NCBI GenBank assembly: GCA_947631115.1
Contig: CANRKB010000004.1
Span: forward strand, 1 to 64,000
Direction of reading: 5' to 3'
DNA: 64,000 bases
From: an uncultured Clostridia bacterium
GTDB taxonomy: Bacteria > Bacillota > Clostridia > Oscillospirales > Ruminococcaceae
The translations under genes and the position numbers were made by a program. The notes beneath the pieces were generated by a model that was not told the origin of the DNA, searched no databases, and was given only the letters and a program-made list of their open reading frames with translations. Shown piece by piece: positions 24,653 to 33,191 of the stretch; the first letter of the stretch is position 1, and every line of letters starts with the position of its first letter.

Positions 24653-26569
24653 TCAGATAAATGCGTAGTTGGACTTACCGCTCTTCTTAACGGAGTACAT
24701 CGCGTCGTCCGCCTTACCGATAAGGTATTCAACACGGGTGTTGTAATCGTCCTTGATAAGCGCAATTCCTATCGAAACGCTTATGTTCAGATGTGCGTCG
24801 ACATCCTGCGCGTCAAAACCGCCGCTGAGCTTTGAAATTATCCTCTCGGCAATTCCCGCGGGATTGTTCGTTTCGGCGTTTCTTACAAGAACGATAAACT
24901 CGTCGCCGCCGTATCTTCCCGCAAATCCTATGTTCTCGACCTCGGACTTTATCGCTCCCGCAACAAACTTCAATACCTCGTCGCCTGTCGCGTGGCTGTA
25001 GTTATCGTTAAAGTGCTTGAAGTCGTCGACGTCTACAAACAATACCGCCATTTCGGATTTTCTGACTTCCGAAAGAGAAATTTCGTTGTTGATCTGATTT
25101 TCAATTGTTTCACGGTTATACAGACCTGTCAGAGCGTCAAAGCTTGCGCGCTCGGTGAGCTGCTGCTCGGACTTCTTCGCACGGTCGATGTCGACCATAA
25201 CGCCTACGACCTTTACGGGCTTTCCGTCTTTGTCTTTCAGCGCTTCTGTTCTCATAAGTATCCAGATAAAGTCGCCGTAGATATTCTTTATGCGGTATTC
25301 ATTTCCCGAGAAACTTACGCCCTTTTCAAGCTGGTCAAGGTCGCGTCTGTATCTGTCAGCGTCGTCGGGATGTATCTTAGCTTTAAGCAGGAAACTGTCG
25401 CCGAAATGGTCGGAAGCTGCGCGGAAGCTGAACTTCTTGTTGAAGTTGTTTGAGAACATAACCTCGTTCGTCTTGAAGTTCCACTCGAAAATTATGTTGT
25501 CGGACATCTCGCTTATGTTTTTATATCTGTCCTCGCTGACAACTATCTCGTCTACGACGTTGTTGAACGCTCTTGAAAGCTGTCCGTATTCGTTGTTTGC
25601 AACGTTTCCTATACGAGCCTCGTGGTCGCCGTTACGGATATAAGCAAGCGTTTCCTGGATCTTTTTAAGAGGAGAAGTAACCGCGCCCGAAACAACTATC
25701 GCCGCAATTACCGCTATGATAGCCAAAATGATACCCGCAACTATGAGCGAAGTATAAGAGCCGTTTGAAACGTTAGTCTCGGGGCAAGCCGCTATGGCAT
25801 AAAGCCCGCTTGTACCGCCGACATTTATCATCGCCGCATGCCAGTTTTTACCGTCGCTTGTATACTGAACAATATTCGAAGTATTCCCGTCGCCGAGCGC
25901 CATCAACTGCGAATATACATTGTCGCCTATGACCGTAGCAACATTTTTGTTGAAGCCGTTTCCGAGGCTGTAGTTGCCGTTTCTGTCAACAATGATGATT
26001 CTGCTGTCGGAATTTATAAACTTTGAATTTGATGTAACTCTTGAAATAACGGAGTTAGAACCCGTCAGTCCGTAAGAAACTACCAGCATGCAGCTGCCGA
26101 TGTTTTTCTTTATGAACATTGTGGAGTTTTGCTGCGAGTCGCCCGAAACAGCGTCAAACAGGAGAACGCTTTCGGGGCTGGTCTTGTATCCCTCAAAGCT
26201 GGCAAATTGCTGACCCTTGTCTGTTCCCGCAATAATTTTTCCTCCCTGATTTATGAGGCGCGCCGCGGAGATCATCGGGTTTTCGCTCATAAGGTTATTC
26301 AAGAAGTTGTCCGCCTGAGGGTTTTCATCACCGTTCTGCGAAGCAAGACGAACGCCTGCAAAGTTTTCAATAACAGCAATGTTGCTCTTTGCGTTTTCTA
26401 TTATAATATTGAGAGCCGAAGATTCGCTCTTTGCCTCTGCAATGATCTGCGAGCTGAAAGACTCGTCACCCGACTTGCTTATAAAGTTAACATTCAGTAT
26501 AATATAAACAAGCATCGGAACGATAGCGAAAAAAATAGCCGCCGTCATTATCAAGGTTCTGACTTTCAT
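24653..26569 (-). CDS. membrane-bound diguanylate cyclase (sensor-HAMP-PAS-GGDEF)
   Basis: The 638-residue protein has TM1 (about 5-27), an extracytoplasmic Cache-like sensor region (about 28-270), TM2 (about 275-298), a HAMP linker, a PAS domain (about 350-465, with the FIWILMRTEALKDKDGKP C-terminal PAC part), and a GGDEF domain (about 475-638). The active-site RYGGDEF is intact, so c-di-GMP synthesis is expected. The RxxD inhibitory site, normally five residues before GGDEF, is absent (ENIG at that place). There is no EAL domain. It has a promoter at 26671-26699 and is divergent from the alarmone synthetase gene. Confidence 0.92.
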   Translation of the reverse strand: MKVRTLIMTAAIFFAIVPMLVYIILNVNFISKSGDESFSSQIIAEAKSESSALNIIIENAKSNIAVIENFAGVRLASQNGDENPQADNFLNNLMSENPMISAARLINQGGKIIAGTDKGQQFASFEGYKTSPESVLLFDAVSGDSQQNSTMFIKKNIGSCMLVVSYGLTGSNSVISRVTSNSKFINSDSRIIIVDRNGNYSLGNGFNKNVATVIGDNVYSQLMALGDGNTSNIVQYTSDGKNWHAAMINVGGTSGLYAIAACPETNVSNGSYTSLIVAGIILAIIAVIAAIVVSGAVTSPLKKIQETLAYIRNGDHEARIGNVANNEYGQLSRAFNNVVDEIVVSEDRYKNISEMSDNIIFEWNFKTNEVMFSNNFNKKFSFRAASDHFGDSFLLKAKIHPDDADRYRRDLDQLEKGVSFSGNEYRIKNIYGDFIWILMRTEALKDKDGKPVKVVGVMVDIDRAKKSEQQLTERASFDALTGLYNRETIENQINNEISLSEVRKSEMAVLFVDVDDFKHFNDNYSHATGDEVLKFVAGAIKSEVENIGFAGRYGGDEFIVLVRNAETNNPAGIAERIISKLSGGFDAQDVDAHLNISVSIGIALIKDDYNTRVEYLIGKADDAMYSVKKSGKSNYAFI

Positions 26570-26670
26570 AAAATTCTCCCCATTTCCGTTAAGTATTTTC
26601 AGCGCGGCGGCAAAAAACCGCTAAGCAAACGAGCCTATAAAGCCGCGCATAGTTATAAAGTCACATATTC

Positions 26671-26699
26671 ATTATAACACAAAAAAAACGTTCTGTAAA
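26671..26699 (-). promoter_or_regulatory. sigma-A promoter for the diguanylate cyclase
   Basis: On the minus strand TTTACA (26699-26694) and TATAAT (26676-26671) are spaced 17 bp. The rest of the 370-bp divergent region is very AT-rich and holds a near-palindrome ACAAATT...AATTTTGT around 26750-26775, a possible operator; no gene is seen. Confidence 0.65.
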
Positions 26700-26805
26700 C
26701 AGTTATATAAAAAACTTGTTGACTTTTTTTAATTTTTATTTATTTTACACAAATTATATTTTTAATTTTGTGAAGATTACAAAATTAAGCTTTGGGCTTT
26801 AACTC

Positions 26806-26834
26806 TTGATAAAAGGAAAAAAATATGGTAGAAT
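26806..26834 (+). promoter_or_regulatory. sigma-A promoter for the small alarmone synthetase
   Basis: TTGATA (26806-26811) and TAGAAT (26829-26834) are spaced 17 bp, giving a leader of about 100 nt. A second TATAAT lies at about 26900 without a good -35 box. Confidence 0.55.
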
Positions 26835-26939
26835 AAAGACAGCGGAAATATTTCACAAAACATTCACGCTGTTTTAACATCGTTGTTTTTATAATCTTGT
26901 ATAATATTGTCAAATATAACGCGAGGAGGTTTTGTTATA

Positions 26940-27641
26940 TTGAAAACCAAAAAACGCTCCGCTTTGCAGGTCGGCGACAGCGAGCTTGCCCCTGTAAGTC
27001 AGTTCTTGGACGAAAATCAACAGCAGGTCGTCCAGGAGTTCTACTATGATTTCATTGAAATGGAACACCTTTACGAATCTGCAATACGCGAGGTAAAGAC
27101 AAAGCTGGAAATTCTTGACAGCGAATTTCGCACAAAATATTCCTACAACCCCATTCACCACATAGAAGACAGGCTGAAGTCTCCCGAAAGCATTTTCAAG
27201 AAAATGCAGAAAAAGGGCATACGGTTCAGCTGCGAGAGCGTCCGCGAAAATCTAAACGACATTGCGGGCGTCAGGGTGATATGCAATTATATCGAGGACA
27301 TATATCACGTCGCGGAGCTGCTTATCGCGCAGGACGACGTACAGCTTTTACAGCAGAAAGACTACATCAAAAACCCGAAGCCCAACGGCTATCGCAGCCT
27401 GCACTTAGTTATACAGACGCCCGTATATCTTTCGGACAAGAAAGAGCTGGTAAATGTTGAAGTGCAGATAAGGACTATAGCAATGGACTTCTGGGCAAGC
27501 CTTGAACACGAGCTGAAATACAAGTCGAATGTCGCGGTATCCGCGGAGCTTGCCGAGCAGCTCAAAGACTGCGCCAGGCAGATCTCCGACATTGACCTGA
27601 AAATGCAGGATATTTACAGGACGCTGAAGGAGATTGACTGA
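26940..27641 (+). CDS. small alarmone synthetase, RelQ/YjbM type GTP pyrophosphokinase
   Basis: This 233-residue protein contains a RelA/SpoT-type synthetase domain only: RLKSPESIFKKMQKKG, DIAGVRVICNY, KPNGYRSLHLVI, VEVQIRT and AMDFWASLEHELKYK. There is no HD hydrolase domain or regulatory tail, so it should make (p)ppGpp under transcriptional control. The TTG at 26940 follows a strong AGGAGG by about 10 nt; the open frame upstream contains that ribosome binding site itself. It is divergent from the c-di-GMP cyclase gene. Confidence 0.9.
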   Translation: MKTKKRSALQVGDSELAPVSQFLDENQQQVVQEFYYDFIEMEHLYESAIREVKTKLEILDSEFRTKYSYNPIHHIEDRLKSPESIFKKMQKKGIRFSCESVRENLNDIAGVRVICNYIEDIYHVAELLIAQDDVQLLQQKDYIKNPKPNGYRSLHLVIQTPVYLSDKKELVNVEVQIRTIAMDFWASLEHELKYKSNVAVSAELAEQLKDCARQISDIDLKMQDIYRTLKEID

Positions 27642-27650
27642 CGGGCAACA

Positions 27651-27886
27651 GTGGTTCTTTTCAAACATTTGTTTTCTAAATAAAACACTTACAGCGTTAT
27701 CCTCCATAAGTTGGGTAATGCGCTAACATCTTGTTCCTAAAATATAAAAGGGCGGGGCGCGGGGCGCGCCAGCGCCCCGCATTCTCCCCCTGCCCCCTCG
27801 GGGAAGGGGGCAGGGGGATGGGGCGAATAAACGTTATGGAGATGAAATTCCTTTTGACAAGAACCACAAATAGGTTTTTATACAAG
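27651..27886. repeat. GC-rich palindromic intergenic element, copy 2 (inverted)
   Basis: The 340-bp gap before the kinase gene holds no gene. It has GTGGTTCTT (27651-27659) inverted at 27859-27867, two GC palindromes (about 27753-27780 and 27786-27817), and the inverted CCCCCTG...GGGGCGA phrase. The 28 bp at 27859-27886 are the exact reverse complement of 24377-24404. Confidence 0.7.
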
Positions 27887-27981
27887 ATACATTCGGCAAA
27901 AACCGAAGATAATAAAAAGTACTTTTACAGGCTTATGCCTGTACAATAAACAATTCCCAATGAAAGCAGGTGTTTATTATT

Positions 27982-28578
27982 ATGAGCAAAAAGATAGTTA
28001 CGATAACCCGCCAGTATGCAAGCGGCGGCAGGGAGATCGGAATGAAGCTCGCGGAAAAGATAGGAGCGGAATTTTTCGACAAGAAGCTCCTTGAAGAAGC
28101 GGCGAAAACGAGCGGTATCCATCAGAGCCATTTTGAAGAGAACGATGAAAAGCGGACGGGAAGTTTTCTGTATCTTCTTTCTACAACTTACGGGCAAAAC
28201 GGCGTTCCGTTTGACGACACGCTGTTCTTCGCCCAGCTCAACGCCATACAGAAGATTGCCTCGGAAAAATCCTGCGTTATAATCGGGCGCTGCGCCGATT
28301 ATGCACTCAGAGATTTCGACCATGTCGCGCACATACTTATCTCCGCGCCGATAGAGTGGCGTATAAAGCGCGCCGTTGAGGTCTACGGGATAGACGCGAA
28401 AAAAGCTCCCGACTATGTAAAGCGCATAGATAAACAGCGCATAGCCTATTACAACTATTATACCGACAAGCGCTGGGGCGTTCCGCAGAATTATCACATC
28501 TGCGTCGACAGTTCCGCGCTCGGCATAGACGGAACAGCTGACCTGCTGAAAGATTTTCTCGACGGGTTTTATGCCTGA
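27982..28578 (+). CDS. cytidylate kinase-like family protein
   Basis: The 198-residue protein belongs to the cytidylate-kinase-like AAA_26 family. It begins MSKKIVTITRQYASGGREIG, with the family's degenerate P-loop (RQYASGGREIG), and contains VIIGRCADYAL and the KRIDKQRIAYYNYYTDKRWG lid-like region. Members are abundant in Clostridia; the true substrate is unknown. An upstream GTG at 27970 is in frame, but the ATG at 27982 gives the family N-terminus. A terminator follows. Confidence 0.87.
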   Translation: MSKKIVTITRQYASGGREIGMKLAEKIGAEFFDKKLLEEAAKTSGIHQSHFEENDEKRTGSFLYLLSTTYGQNGVPFDDTLFFAQLNAIQKIASEKSCVIIGRCADYALRDFDHVAHILISAPIEWRIKRAVEVYGIDAKKAPDYVKRIDKQRIAYYNYYTDKRWGVPQNYHICVDSSALGIDGTADLLKDFLDGFYA

Positions 28579-28593
28579 GCGGCTTAAATCAAA

Positions 28594-28626
28594 AACAGGG
28601 TGGAGTTTTACTACCCTGTTTTTTGT
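28594..28626 (+). terminator. terminator after the cytidylate kinase-like gene
   Basis: AACAGGGT (28594-28601) pairs with ACCCTGTT (28613-28620), followed by TTTTG. Confidence 0.8.
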
Positions 28627-28650
28627 TATAACGTTATTTGTTATGGATCG

Positions 28651-28712
28651 GCAGTATACAGGGGAGAGTGTACAGTAGTCAGTAATGGTACCCGCCTTGC
28701 GGTTGGTACGTT
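28651..28712. repeat. TACAGTG-type intergenic array with palindrome
   Basis: GCAGTATACAG and GTGTACAGTAGTCAGTAA are followed by GGTACCCGCCTTGCGGTTGGTACG, a small imperfect palindrome. The arrangement parallels 22223-22285. Confidence 0.6.
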
Positions 28713-28745
28713 GTTTGTGAAATTTATAAATCTTCCCTTTAGTGC

Positions 28746-28774
28746 TTGACAATCTTAGTAAAAAGTAGTACAAT
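28746..28774 (+). promoter_or_regulatory. sigma-A promoter for thrS
   Basis: TTGACA (28746-28751) and TACAAT (28769-28774) are spaced 17 bp. The leader of roughly 95 nt has a small GGCAGGC/GCTTGCC hairpin immediately before the ribosome binding site but is too short for a T-box. Confidence 0.75.
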
Positions 28775-28874
28775 AACAATGTATTGGCGTATATTATTTG
28801 AGTTCTTCTCAAAAATATTTACTACCATGAAAAAACAGGCAGGCGTTTGTATAGCTTGCCAAGGAGGTTTTATT

Positions 28875-30806
28875 ATGAAGATTGTACTTAACGGCGAAAT
28901 AAAAGAATTTGAGGCGGGGATAAGCGCTTTTGACGCAGCCCGCGAAGCAGGGCTTGCGAAAACAGCCTGCGCGGCGGAGATCGACGGAAAAGTCTGCGAT
29001 ATGAGAACGCCGCTCGAAAAGGACTGCACCGTAAATATCCTCACATTTGAAAGCGAACAGGGTCAGCGCGCGTTCAACCATACCGCTTCGCATATTCTTG
29101 CGCAGGCAGTTAAACGTTTATTCCCAAACACAAAGCTTGCTATAGGTCCTGCCATTGAAAACGGGTTCTACTATGATTTCGATACAGACGAGCCGTTCAC
29201 TACCGAAACGCTCTCTAAAATCGAAGCCGAAATGAAGAAAATTGTAAAGGAAAGCATAAAGCTCGAACAGTATACGCTTTCGCCCGATGAAGCCGTAAAA
29301 TATCTTGAAAGCATAGACGAGCCGTATAAAGTTGAACTTTGCAAAGAACACGCCGACAAGGGCGAGCCTATCTCTTTCTATAAGCAGGGAGATTTTACCG
29401 ATCTCTGCGCGGGTCCGCACCTTATGTCGACTTCTCCCGTAAAGGCGTTTAAGCTGACGTCCGTTACGGGCGCATACTGGCGCGGAAGCGAAAAGAACAA
29501 AATGCTTACGCGTATCTACGGAACGGCTTTCCCGTCAAAAGACGAGCTTAACGCTTACTTAGAGCGCATAGAAGAAGCCAAAAAACGCGACCACAACAAG
29601 CTCGGGCGCGAGCTTGAATACTTTACGACCGTCGATTATATCGGACAGGGTCTGCCTATTCTTCTTCCAAAGGGCGCAAAGGTCATTCAGATACTTTCGC
29701 GCTGGATAGAGGACTTGGAGGATTCGCGCGGTTATGTCCGCACAAAAACGCCGTATATGGCAAAGCGCGAGTTGTACAAAATTTCGGGACACTGGGATCA
29801 CTATCTCGACGGAATGTTCGTTCTGGGCGACCCCAATGATGAAACAAAGGAATGTTTCGCGCTTAGACCTATGACCTGCCCGTTCCAGTATCAGGTGTTC
29901 TTGAACAGGCAGAGGAGCTACCGCGATCTGCCCATGCGCCTCGGAGAAACTTCTACGCTGTTCAGAAACGAGGACAGCGGAGAAATGCACGGGCTTATCC
30001 GCGTAAGACAGTTCACCATTTCAGAGGGTCATCTTATCTTAAGGCCCGAACAGCTCGAAGAGGAATTCAAGGGCTGTCTGGAGCTTGCGAAGTATGTTCT
30101 TGACACGGTGGGAATGCTCGAAGACTGCACTTTCCGCTTTTCACAATGGGATCCCAACAACACCGAAAAATACATCGGTACCGCCGAGCAGTGGGACGAA
30201 GCGCAGGGCGTTATGGAAAAGATATTGAAAGACCTTGACGTTCCGTATACCGTGGGTATCGACGAGGCGGCGTTCTACGGTCCGAAGCTCGATATTCAGT
30301 ATCACAACGTTTTCGGCAAAGAAGACACCATAGTTACCATTCAGATAGACCAGATGCTTGCGGAAAAATTCGGAATGGAATATGTAGACGTAGACGGCAC
30401 GAAAAAGCGCCCGTATATTATCCACCGCACGTCTTTGGGCTGTTACGAAAGAACGCTCGCTTACCTTATTGAAAAATATGCGGGAGCGCTTCCGCTTTGG
30501 ATGTCGCCCGAGCAAGTGAGAATTCTTCCCATAACCGACAGAGCAAAAGAATATGCCGAGAGCATTTCAAAGCGCCTTACAGACCTCGGACTCAGGACAT
30601 TTGTCGACAACAGAAACGAAAAGATAGGCTATAAGATACGCCAGGCGCAGCTTGAAAAGATACCGTATTTCTTTATTGTCGGCGATAAGGAAGTCGAAGA
30701 GAATACCGTTTCTCTCCGTTCGAGAAAGGACGGCGACCTCGGAGCTTCTCCGCTTGATGAAGTGATAAACAAGATCATAAAGGAAAACGCCGAAAAGGCA
30801 AGATAA
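28875..30806 (+). CDS. thrS: threonyl-tRNA synthetase
   Basis: This 643-residue class II synthetase has the N-terminal TGS domain (about 1-62), the editing domain with HTASHILAQAVKRLFP and the conserved Cys in FTDLCAGPH, the catalytic core with motif 2 (FRNEDSGEMHGLIRVRQF) and the zinc ligand Cys of RPMTCPFQYQ, and the C-terminal anticodon-binding domain (VRILPITDRA). The ATG at 28875 lies 7 nt after AAGGAGG; an in-frame ATG 16 codons upstream is not family-like. It is the first gene of the thrS-SseB-glycosyltransferase run. Confidence 0.97.
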   Translation: MKIVLNGEIKEFEAGISAFDAAREAGLAKTACAAEIDGKVCDMRTPLEKDCTVNILTFESEQGQRAFNHTASHILAQAVKRLFPNTKLAIGPAIENGFYYDFDTDEPFTTETLSKIEAEMKKIVKESIKLEQYTLSPDEAVKYLESIDEPYKVELCKEHADKGEPISFYKQGDFTDLCAGPHLMSTSPVKAFKLTSVTGAYWRGSEKNKMLTRIYGTAFPSKDELNAYLERIEEAKKRDHNKLGRELEYFTTVDYIGQGLPILLPKGAKVIQILSRWIEDLEDSRGYVRTKTPYMAKRELYKISGHWDHYLDGMFVLGDPNDETKECFALRPMTCPFQYQVFLNRQRSYRDLPMRLGETSTLFRNEDSGEMHGLIRVRQFTISEGHLILRPEQLEEEFKGCLELAKYVLDTVGMLEDCTFRFSQWDPNNTEKYIGTAEQWDEAQGVMEKILKDLDVPYTVGIDEAAFYGPKLDIQYHNVFGKEDTIVTIQIDQMLAEKFGMEYVDVDGTKKRPYIIHRTSLGCYERTLAYLIEKYAGALPLWMSPEQVRILPITDRAKEYAESISKRLTDLGLRTFVDNRNEKIGYKIRQAQLEKIPYFFIVGDKEVEENTVSLRSRKDGDLGASPLDEVINKIIKENAEKAR

Positions 30807-30815
30807 GAGGTAAAA

Positions 30816-31271
30816 ATGTCAAACGAAAATATACAAAATGTCACGGAGATTTCCGACGACTTCAACCATGAGCTTGAAGAAAAAATACTCAAAGCAAACG
30901 CCGACAAGACGCTTGTAAAATGGAACAAGCTCCTGCCGGAGCTTATGAGATCCGACATAATACTTGCGGGAGTTTTCCCGAACGGACAGACGGCTCAGGC
31001 GAGCGGAGGAAAGGCAAATCTCCTTGTCATGCAGCACGAGGGGCGCAATATTATCCCGTTTTTCACCAGCCCCGAAAGAATGTCTGTCCTGCCGCAGGAA
31101 CAGATGAAACAGCTGAATATGATAAAAATGAGAGCGGGCGATTTTTTCTACTCCATAAAAGGAATGAGTACCATTTTAAATCCGTCTTCCGAATATACAA
31201 GGGTCTTCAGCGGATTTGACACGAAAGTGCTTTCCATTGAATTCAAACAGTCGCTCTCGGAAAATAATTGA
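30816..31271 (+). CDS. SseB-like protein
   Basis: The 151-residue soluble protein resembles the SseB N-terminal domain: LLVMQHEGRNIIPFFTSPERMSVL carries the family's typical FTS motif. Function in Firmicutes is unknown. The gene lies 9 bp after thrS and 18 bp before the glycosyltransferase, so it is probably co-transcribed. The family call rests on one motif and overall length. Confidence 0.65.
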   Translation: MSNENIQNVTEISDDFNHELEEKILKANADKTLVKWNKLLPELMRSDIILAGVFPNGQTAQASGGKANLLVMQHEGRNIIPFFTSPERMSVLPQEQMKQLNMIKMRAGDFFYSIKGMSTILNPSSEYTRVFSGFDTKVLSIEFKQSLSENN

Positions 31272-31289
31272 TAATAAGGAAGTATAAAT

Positions 31290-32237
31290 TTGAAAACATC
31301 TGAATTTGATAAAACATTAAGCATTGTGGTGCCGTGTTATAACGAAGAAGAAAGTATCCCGCTTTTTTATGCCGAGACGCTGAAACAAGAAACGTTTTTT
31401 CACGAAAAAGGGATCGAATTTGAATTTATATTCGTAGACGACGGCTCGCGCGACAAGACCGTCGAGGTCGTAAAGGGTCTTCGCAAAAACGACGAGCGCG
31501 TACATCTTGTATCATTCTCGCGGAATTTCGGAAAAGAATCCGCTATATATGCGGGCTTTGAAAAGGCAAAGGGAGAAATTATAGTCCTTATGGACGCGGA
31601 TCTTCAGGACCCGCCCGCGCTGCTTCCCGAAATGTACTCGTATATCGAGGGCGGGCGCGATTTTGTCGGAACTCGGCGCGTGGACAGAAAAGGCGAACCG
31701 CCGATACGCTCGTGGTTTGCGAGAAGATTTTACGGACTTATGCGGAACATATCGAAGACCGACATTGTCGACGGCGCGCGCGATTACAGAATGATGACAA
31801 GAAAAGTTTGCGACGCCATTTTGTCGATGAAAGAATACAACCGCTTTTCAAAAGGAATATTCGGCTGGGTAGGGTTTGACATAAAGTGGCTGGAATATGA
31901 AAACATCGAGCGCGCTGCGGGAGAAACAAAGTGGTCGTTTACAAAGCTGTTTTTATATTCGCTTGAGGGAATAATGGCGTTTTCGACCGTGCCGCTGGCG
32001 CTGGCGCTGTTCTTCGGAGCGCTGTTCTGCCTGTTGTCGATAGGCGCGCTTGTATTCGGCATTGTCAGGACTGCGGCGTTCGGAGATCCTTTCTGGGGAA
32101 TACCGTTCGTTATATTTGCGGCTGCGTTTATAGGCGGCGTTCAGCTTATATGCACAGGCATACTCGGAATGTACCTCAGCAAGACCTATCTTGAAGTAAA
32201 ACAAAGACCGATATATATTACAAAAGAAGAATTTTAA
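31290..32237 (+). CDS. GT2 family glycosyltransferase, polyisoprenyl-phosphate type with two C-terminal TM helices
   Basis: The 315-residue protein has a GT-A domain (SIVVPCYNEEESIP, FVDDGSRDKT, LMDADLQDPP) and two C-terminal membrane helices (about 232-258 and 268-295), the arrangement of DPM1/GtrB/ArnC-type enzymes that transfer sugar to undecaprenyl phosphate. The RMMTRKV and GVFGWVGF-like motifs also fit. The start is TTG at 31290, with AAGGAAG 6 nt upstream. Donor sugar cannot be told. Confidence 0.9.
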   Translation: MKTSEFDKTLSIVVPCYNEEESIPLFYAETLKQETFFHEKGIEFEFIFVDDGSRDKTVEVVKGLRKNDERVHLVSFSRNFGKESAIYAGFEKAKGEIIVLMDADLQDPPALLPEMYSYIEGGRDFVGTRRVDRKGEPPIRSWFARRFYGLMRNISKTDIVDGARDYRMMTRKVCDAILSMKEYNRFSKGIFGWVGFDIKWLEYENIERAAGETKWSFTKLFLYSLEGIMAFSTVPLALALFFGALFCLLSIGALVFGIVRTAAFGDPFWGIPFVIFAAAFIGGVQLICTGILGMYLSKTYLEVKQRPIYITKEEF

Positions 32238-32257
32238 TAACAAAAACGCTCCCATTC

Positions 32258-32498
32258 CAGAAGCCAGAGGCTAGAGGCTGGAAGGTGTTTTAAGCGGGGA
32301 AGAACGTTTCCTTTTAAACTCTAACTCCTAACATCTTAGTTTTTAAAACTTTATTTTTCTAAATAACGTTTTCTCGCCCTGTTGGCAGTTTACAGTGTAC
32401 AGTCTACAGTATGCAGCAAAAGGCGGACGCCATAACTGAATACTGTACATAGCGTTGCACGCGAAGCGTTCAATGCGTACACTGTAAACTGTAAACAG
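32258..32498. repeat. mosaic intergenic repeat with 22-bp terminal inverted repeats
   Basis: The 308-bp gap between convergent genes holds CCAGAGGCTAGAGGCTGG (about 32263-32282), a CTCTAACTCCTAAC array, a TCTAAATAACGTT...CTCGCCCTG phrase, and a 120-bp unit at 32379-32498. The ends of that unit (32379-32400 and 32477-32498) are inverted repeats with 20 of 22 pairing positions, made of the CAGTTTACAGTGTAC module. No gene is seen. Confidence 0.7.
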
Positions 32499-32545
32499 AC
32501 CGCGGCGCCGTGATAATTCTTCTGCTTTTAGTCGTCAAATAACTC

Positions 32546-33064
32546 TTAGTATTCGATACCTCTCCGAGCGGGAACGCCGCGGTCGAACGGGTGTTTTATG
32601 CACTTTATCTCGCTTACATAATCAGCGGCGGCTACGAAAATTTCTGCAGGGACTCTGCCTGTTATGACAATTTCGGCGGGAAGTTCGCCAAGCAGAAAGC
32701 TTTCCGCGAACGGCTTGTCCATAAGACCGTAATTATATGCCGCGCAGAATTCGTCTATTATCAGCATATCGACCTGTTTTTCTGCTGCAAGCGCGAAACC
32801 TTTTTCAAGAAGCCTGTTGTGGCAGGCGGTTATTTCTTGCTTTTCAGCATCGGTCATCTTATTCGTAAAACCGTAAGCCTTATCGCAGCGCTCAACCGTT
32901 ATGTTTTCGATTTTCTTCAGCGAATTAAGCTCGGAAGTCTCCGAGCCTTTCATAAGTTGGATCATAAAAACGCGCTTTCCTGCGCCCGCCGCCCTTATCG
33001 CAAGACCGAGGGCGGCTGTTGTTTTTCCTTTTCCGTCGCCGCAATAGATATGTAGATAACCCAT
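32546..33064 (-). CDS. cobO: cob(I)alamin adenosyltransferase (CobO/BtuR type)
   Basis: The 172-residue protein has the CobA/CobO P-loop near its start (YCGDGKGKTTAALGLAIRAAGAG), a LLIIDEFCAAYNYGL-like Walker B region, and the conserved C-terminal VTGRVPAE-type and HPFDRGVPARRGIEY segments. It adenosylates corrinoids, here probably for salvage, since no other cobalamin genes are nearby. The ATG at 33064 has AGGAG 7 nt upstream; the frame is open 63 codons further without support. No cobalamin riboswitch is visible upstream. Confidence 0.93.
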   Translation of the reverse strand: MGYLHIYCGDGKGKTTAALGLAIRAAGAGKRVFMIQLMKGSETSELNSLKKIENITVERCDKAYGFTNKMTDAEKQEITACHNRLLEKGFALAAEKQVDMLIIDEFCAAYNYGLMDKPFAESFLLGELPAEIVITGRVPAEIFVAAADYVSEIKCIKHPFDRGVPARRGIEY

Positions 33065-33127
33065 TTTTAAACTCCTTTTCGATTGTTTTAACCATTTTCT
33101 TTTTTCATTTCCGAGTTTATACGCCGC

Positions 33128-33156
33128 TTGACAAATTATGCCCAATGTTTTATAAT
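33128..33156 (+). promoter_or_regulatory. sigma-A promoter for the LRR lipoprotein
   Basis: Perfect TTGACA (33128-33133) and perfect TATAAT (33151-33156) with a 17-bp spacer. The ribosome binding site AAAGGAG follows at about 33177. Confidence 0.85.
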
Positions 33157-33191
33157 GTTTTGTAGAAACATTTTGCGAAAGGAGATGTCTG

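Noticed and set aside
23371-24660. Long plus-strand open frame opposite spoVAD and spoVAC
   Set aside because: It is antisense to recognised spoVA genes, very rich in Arg, Cys and Tyr, has no ribosome binding site and runs through the non-coding GC-rich repeat.
28775-28874. T-box riboswitch before thrS (and before metG or lysS)
   Set aside because: The thrS and metG leaders are about 95 nt, too short for a T-box, and no T-box sequence or specifier-loop structure was seen; lysS has no leader of its own.
30920-31219. Alternative frame inside the SseB-like gene
   Set aside because: No ribosome binding site and no domain; the SseB-like frame fits operon spacing.
33065-33127. Cobalamin riboswitch upstream of cobO
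   Set aside because: Only about 60-120 bp are available and no B12-box wording is present.
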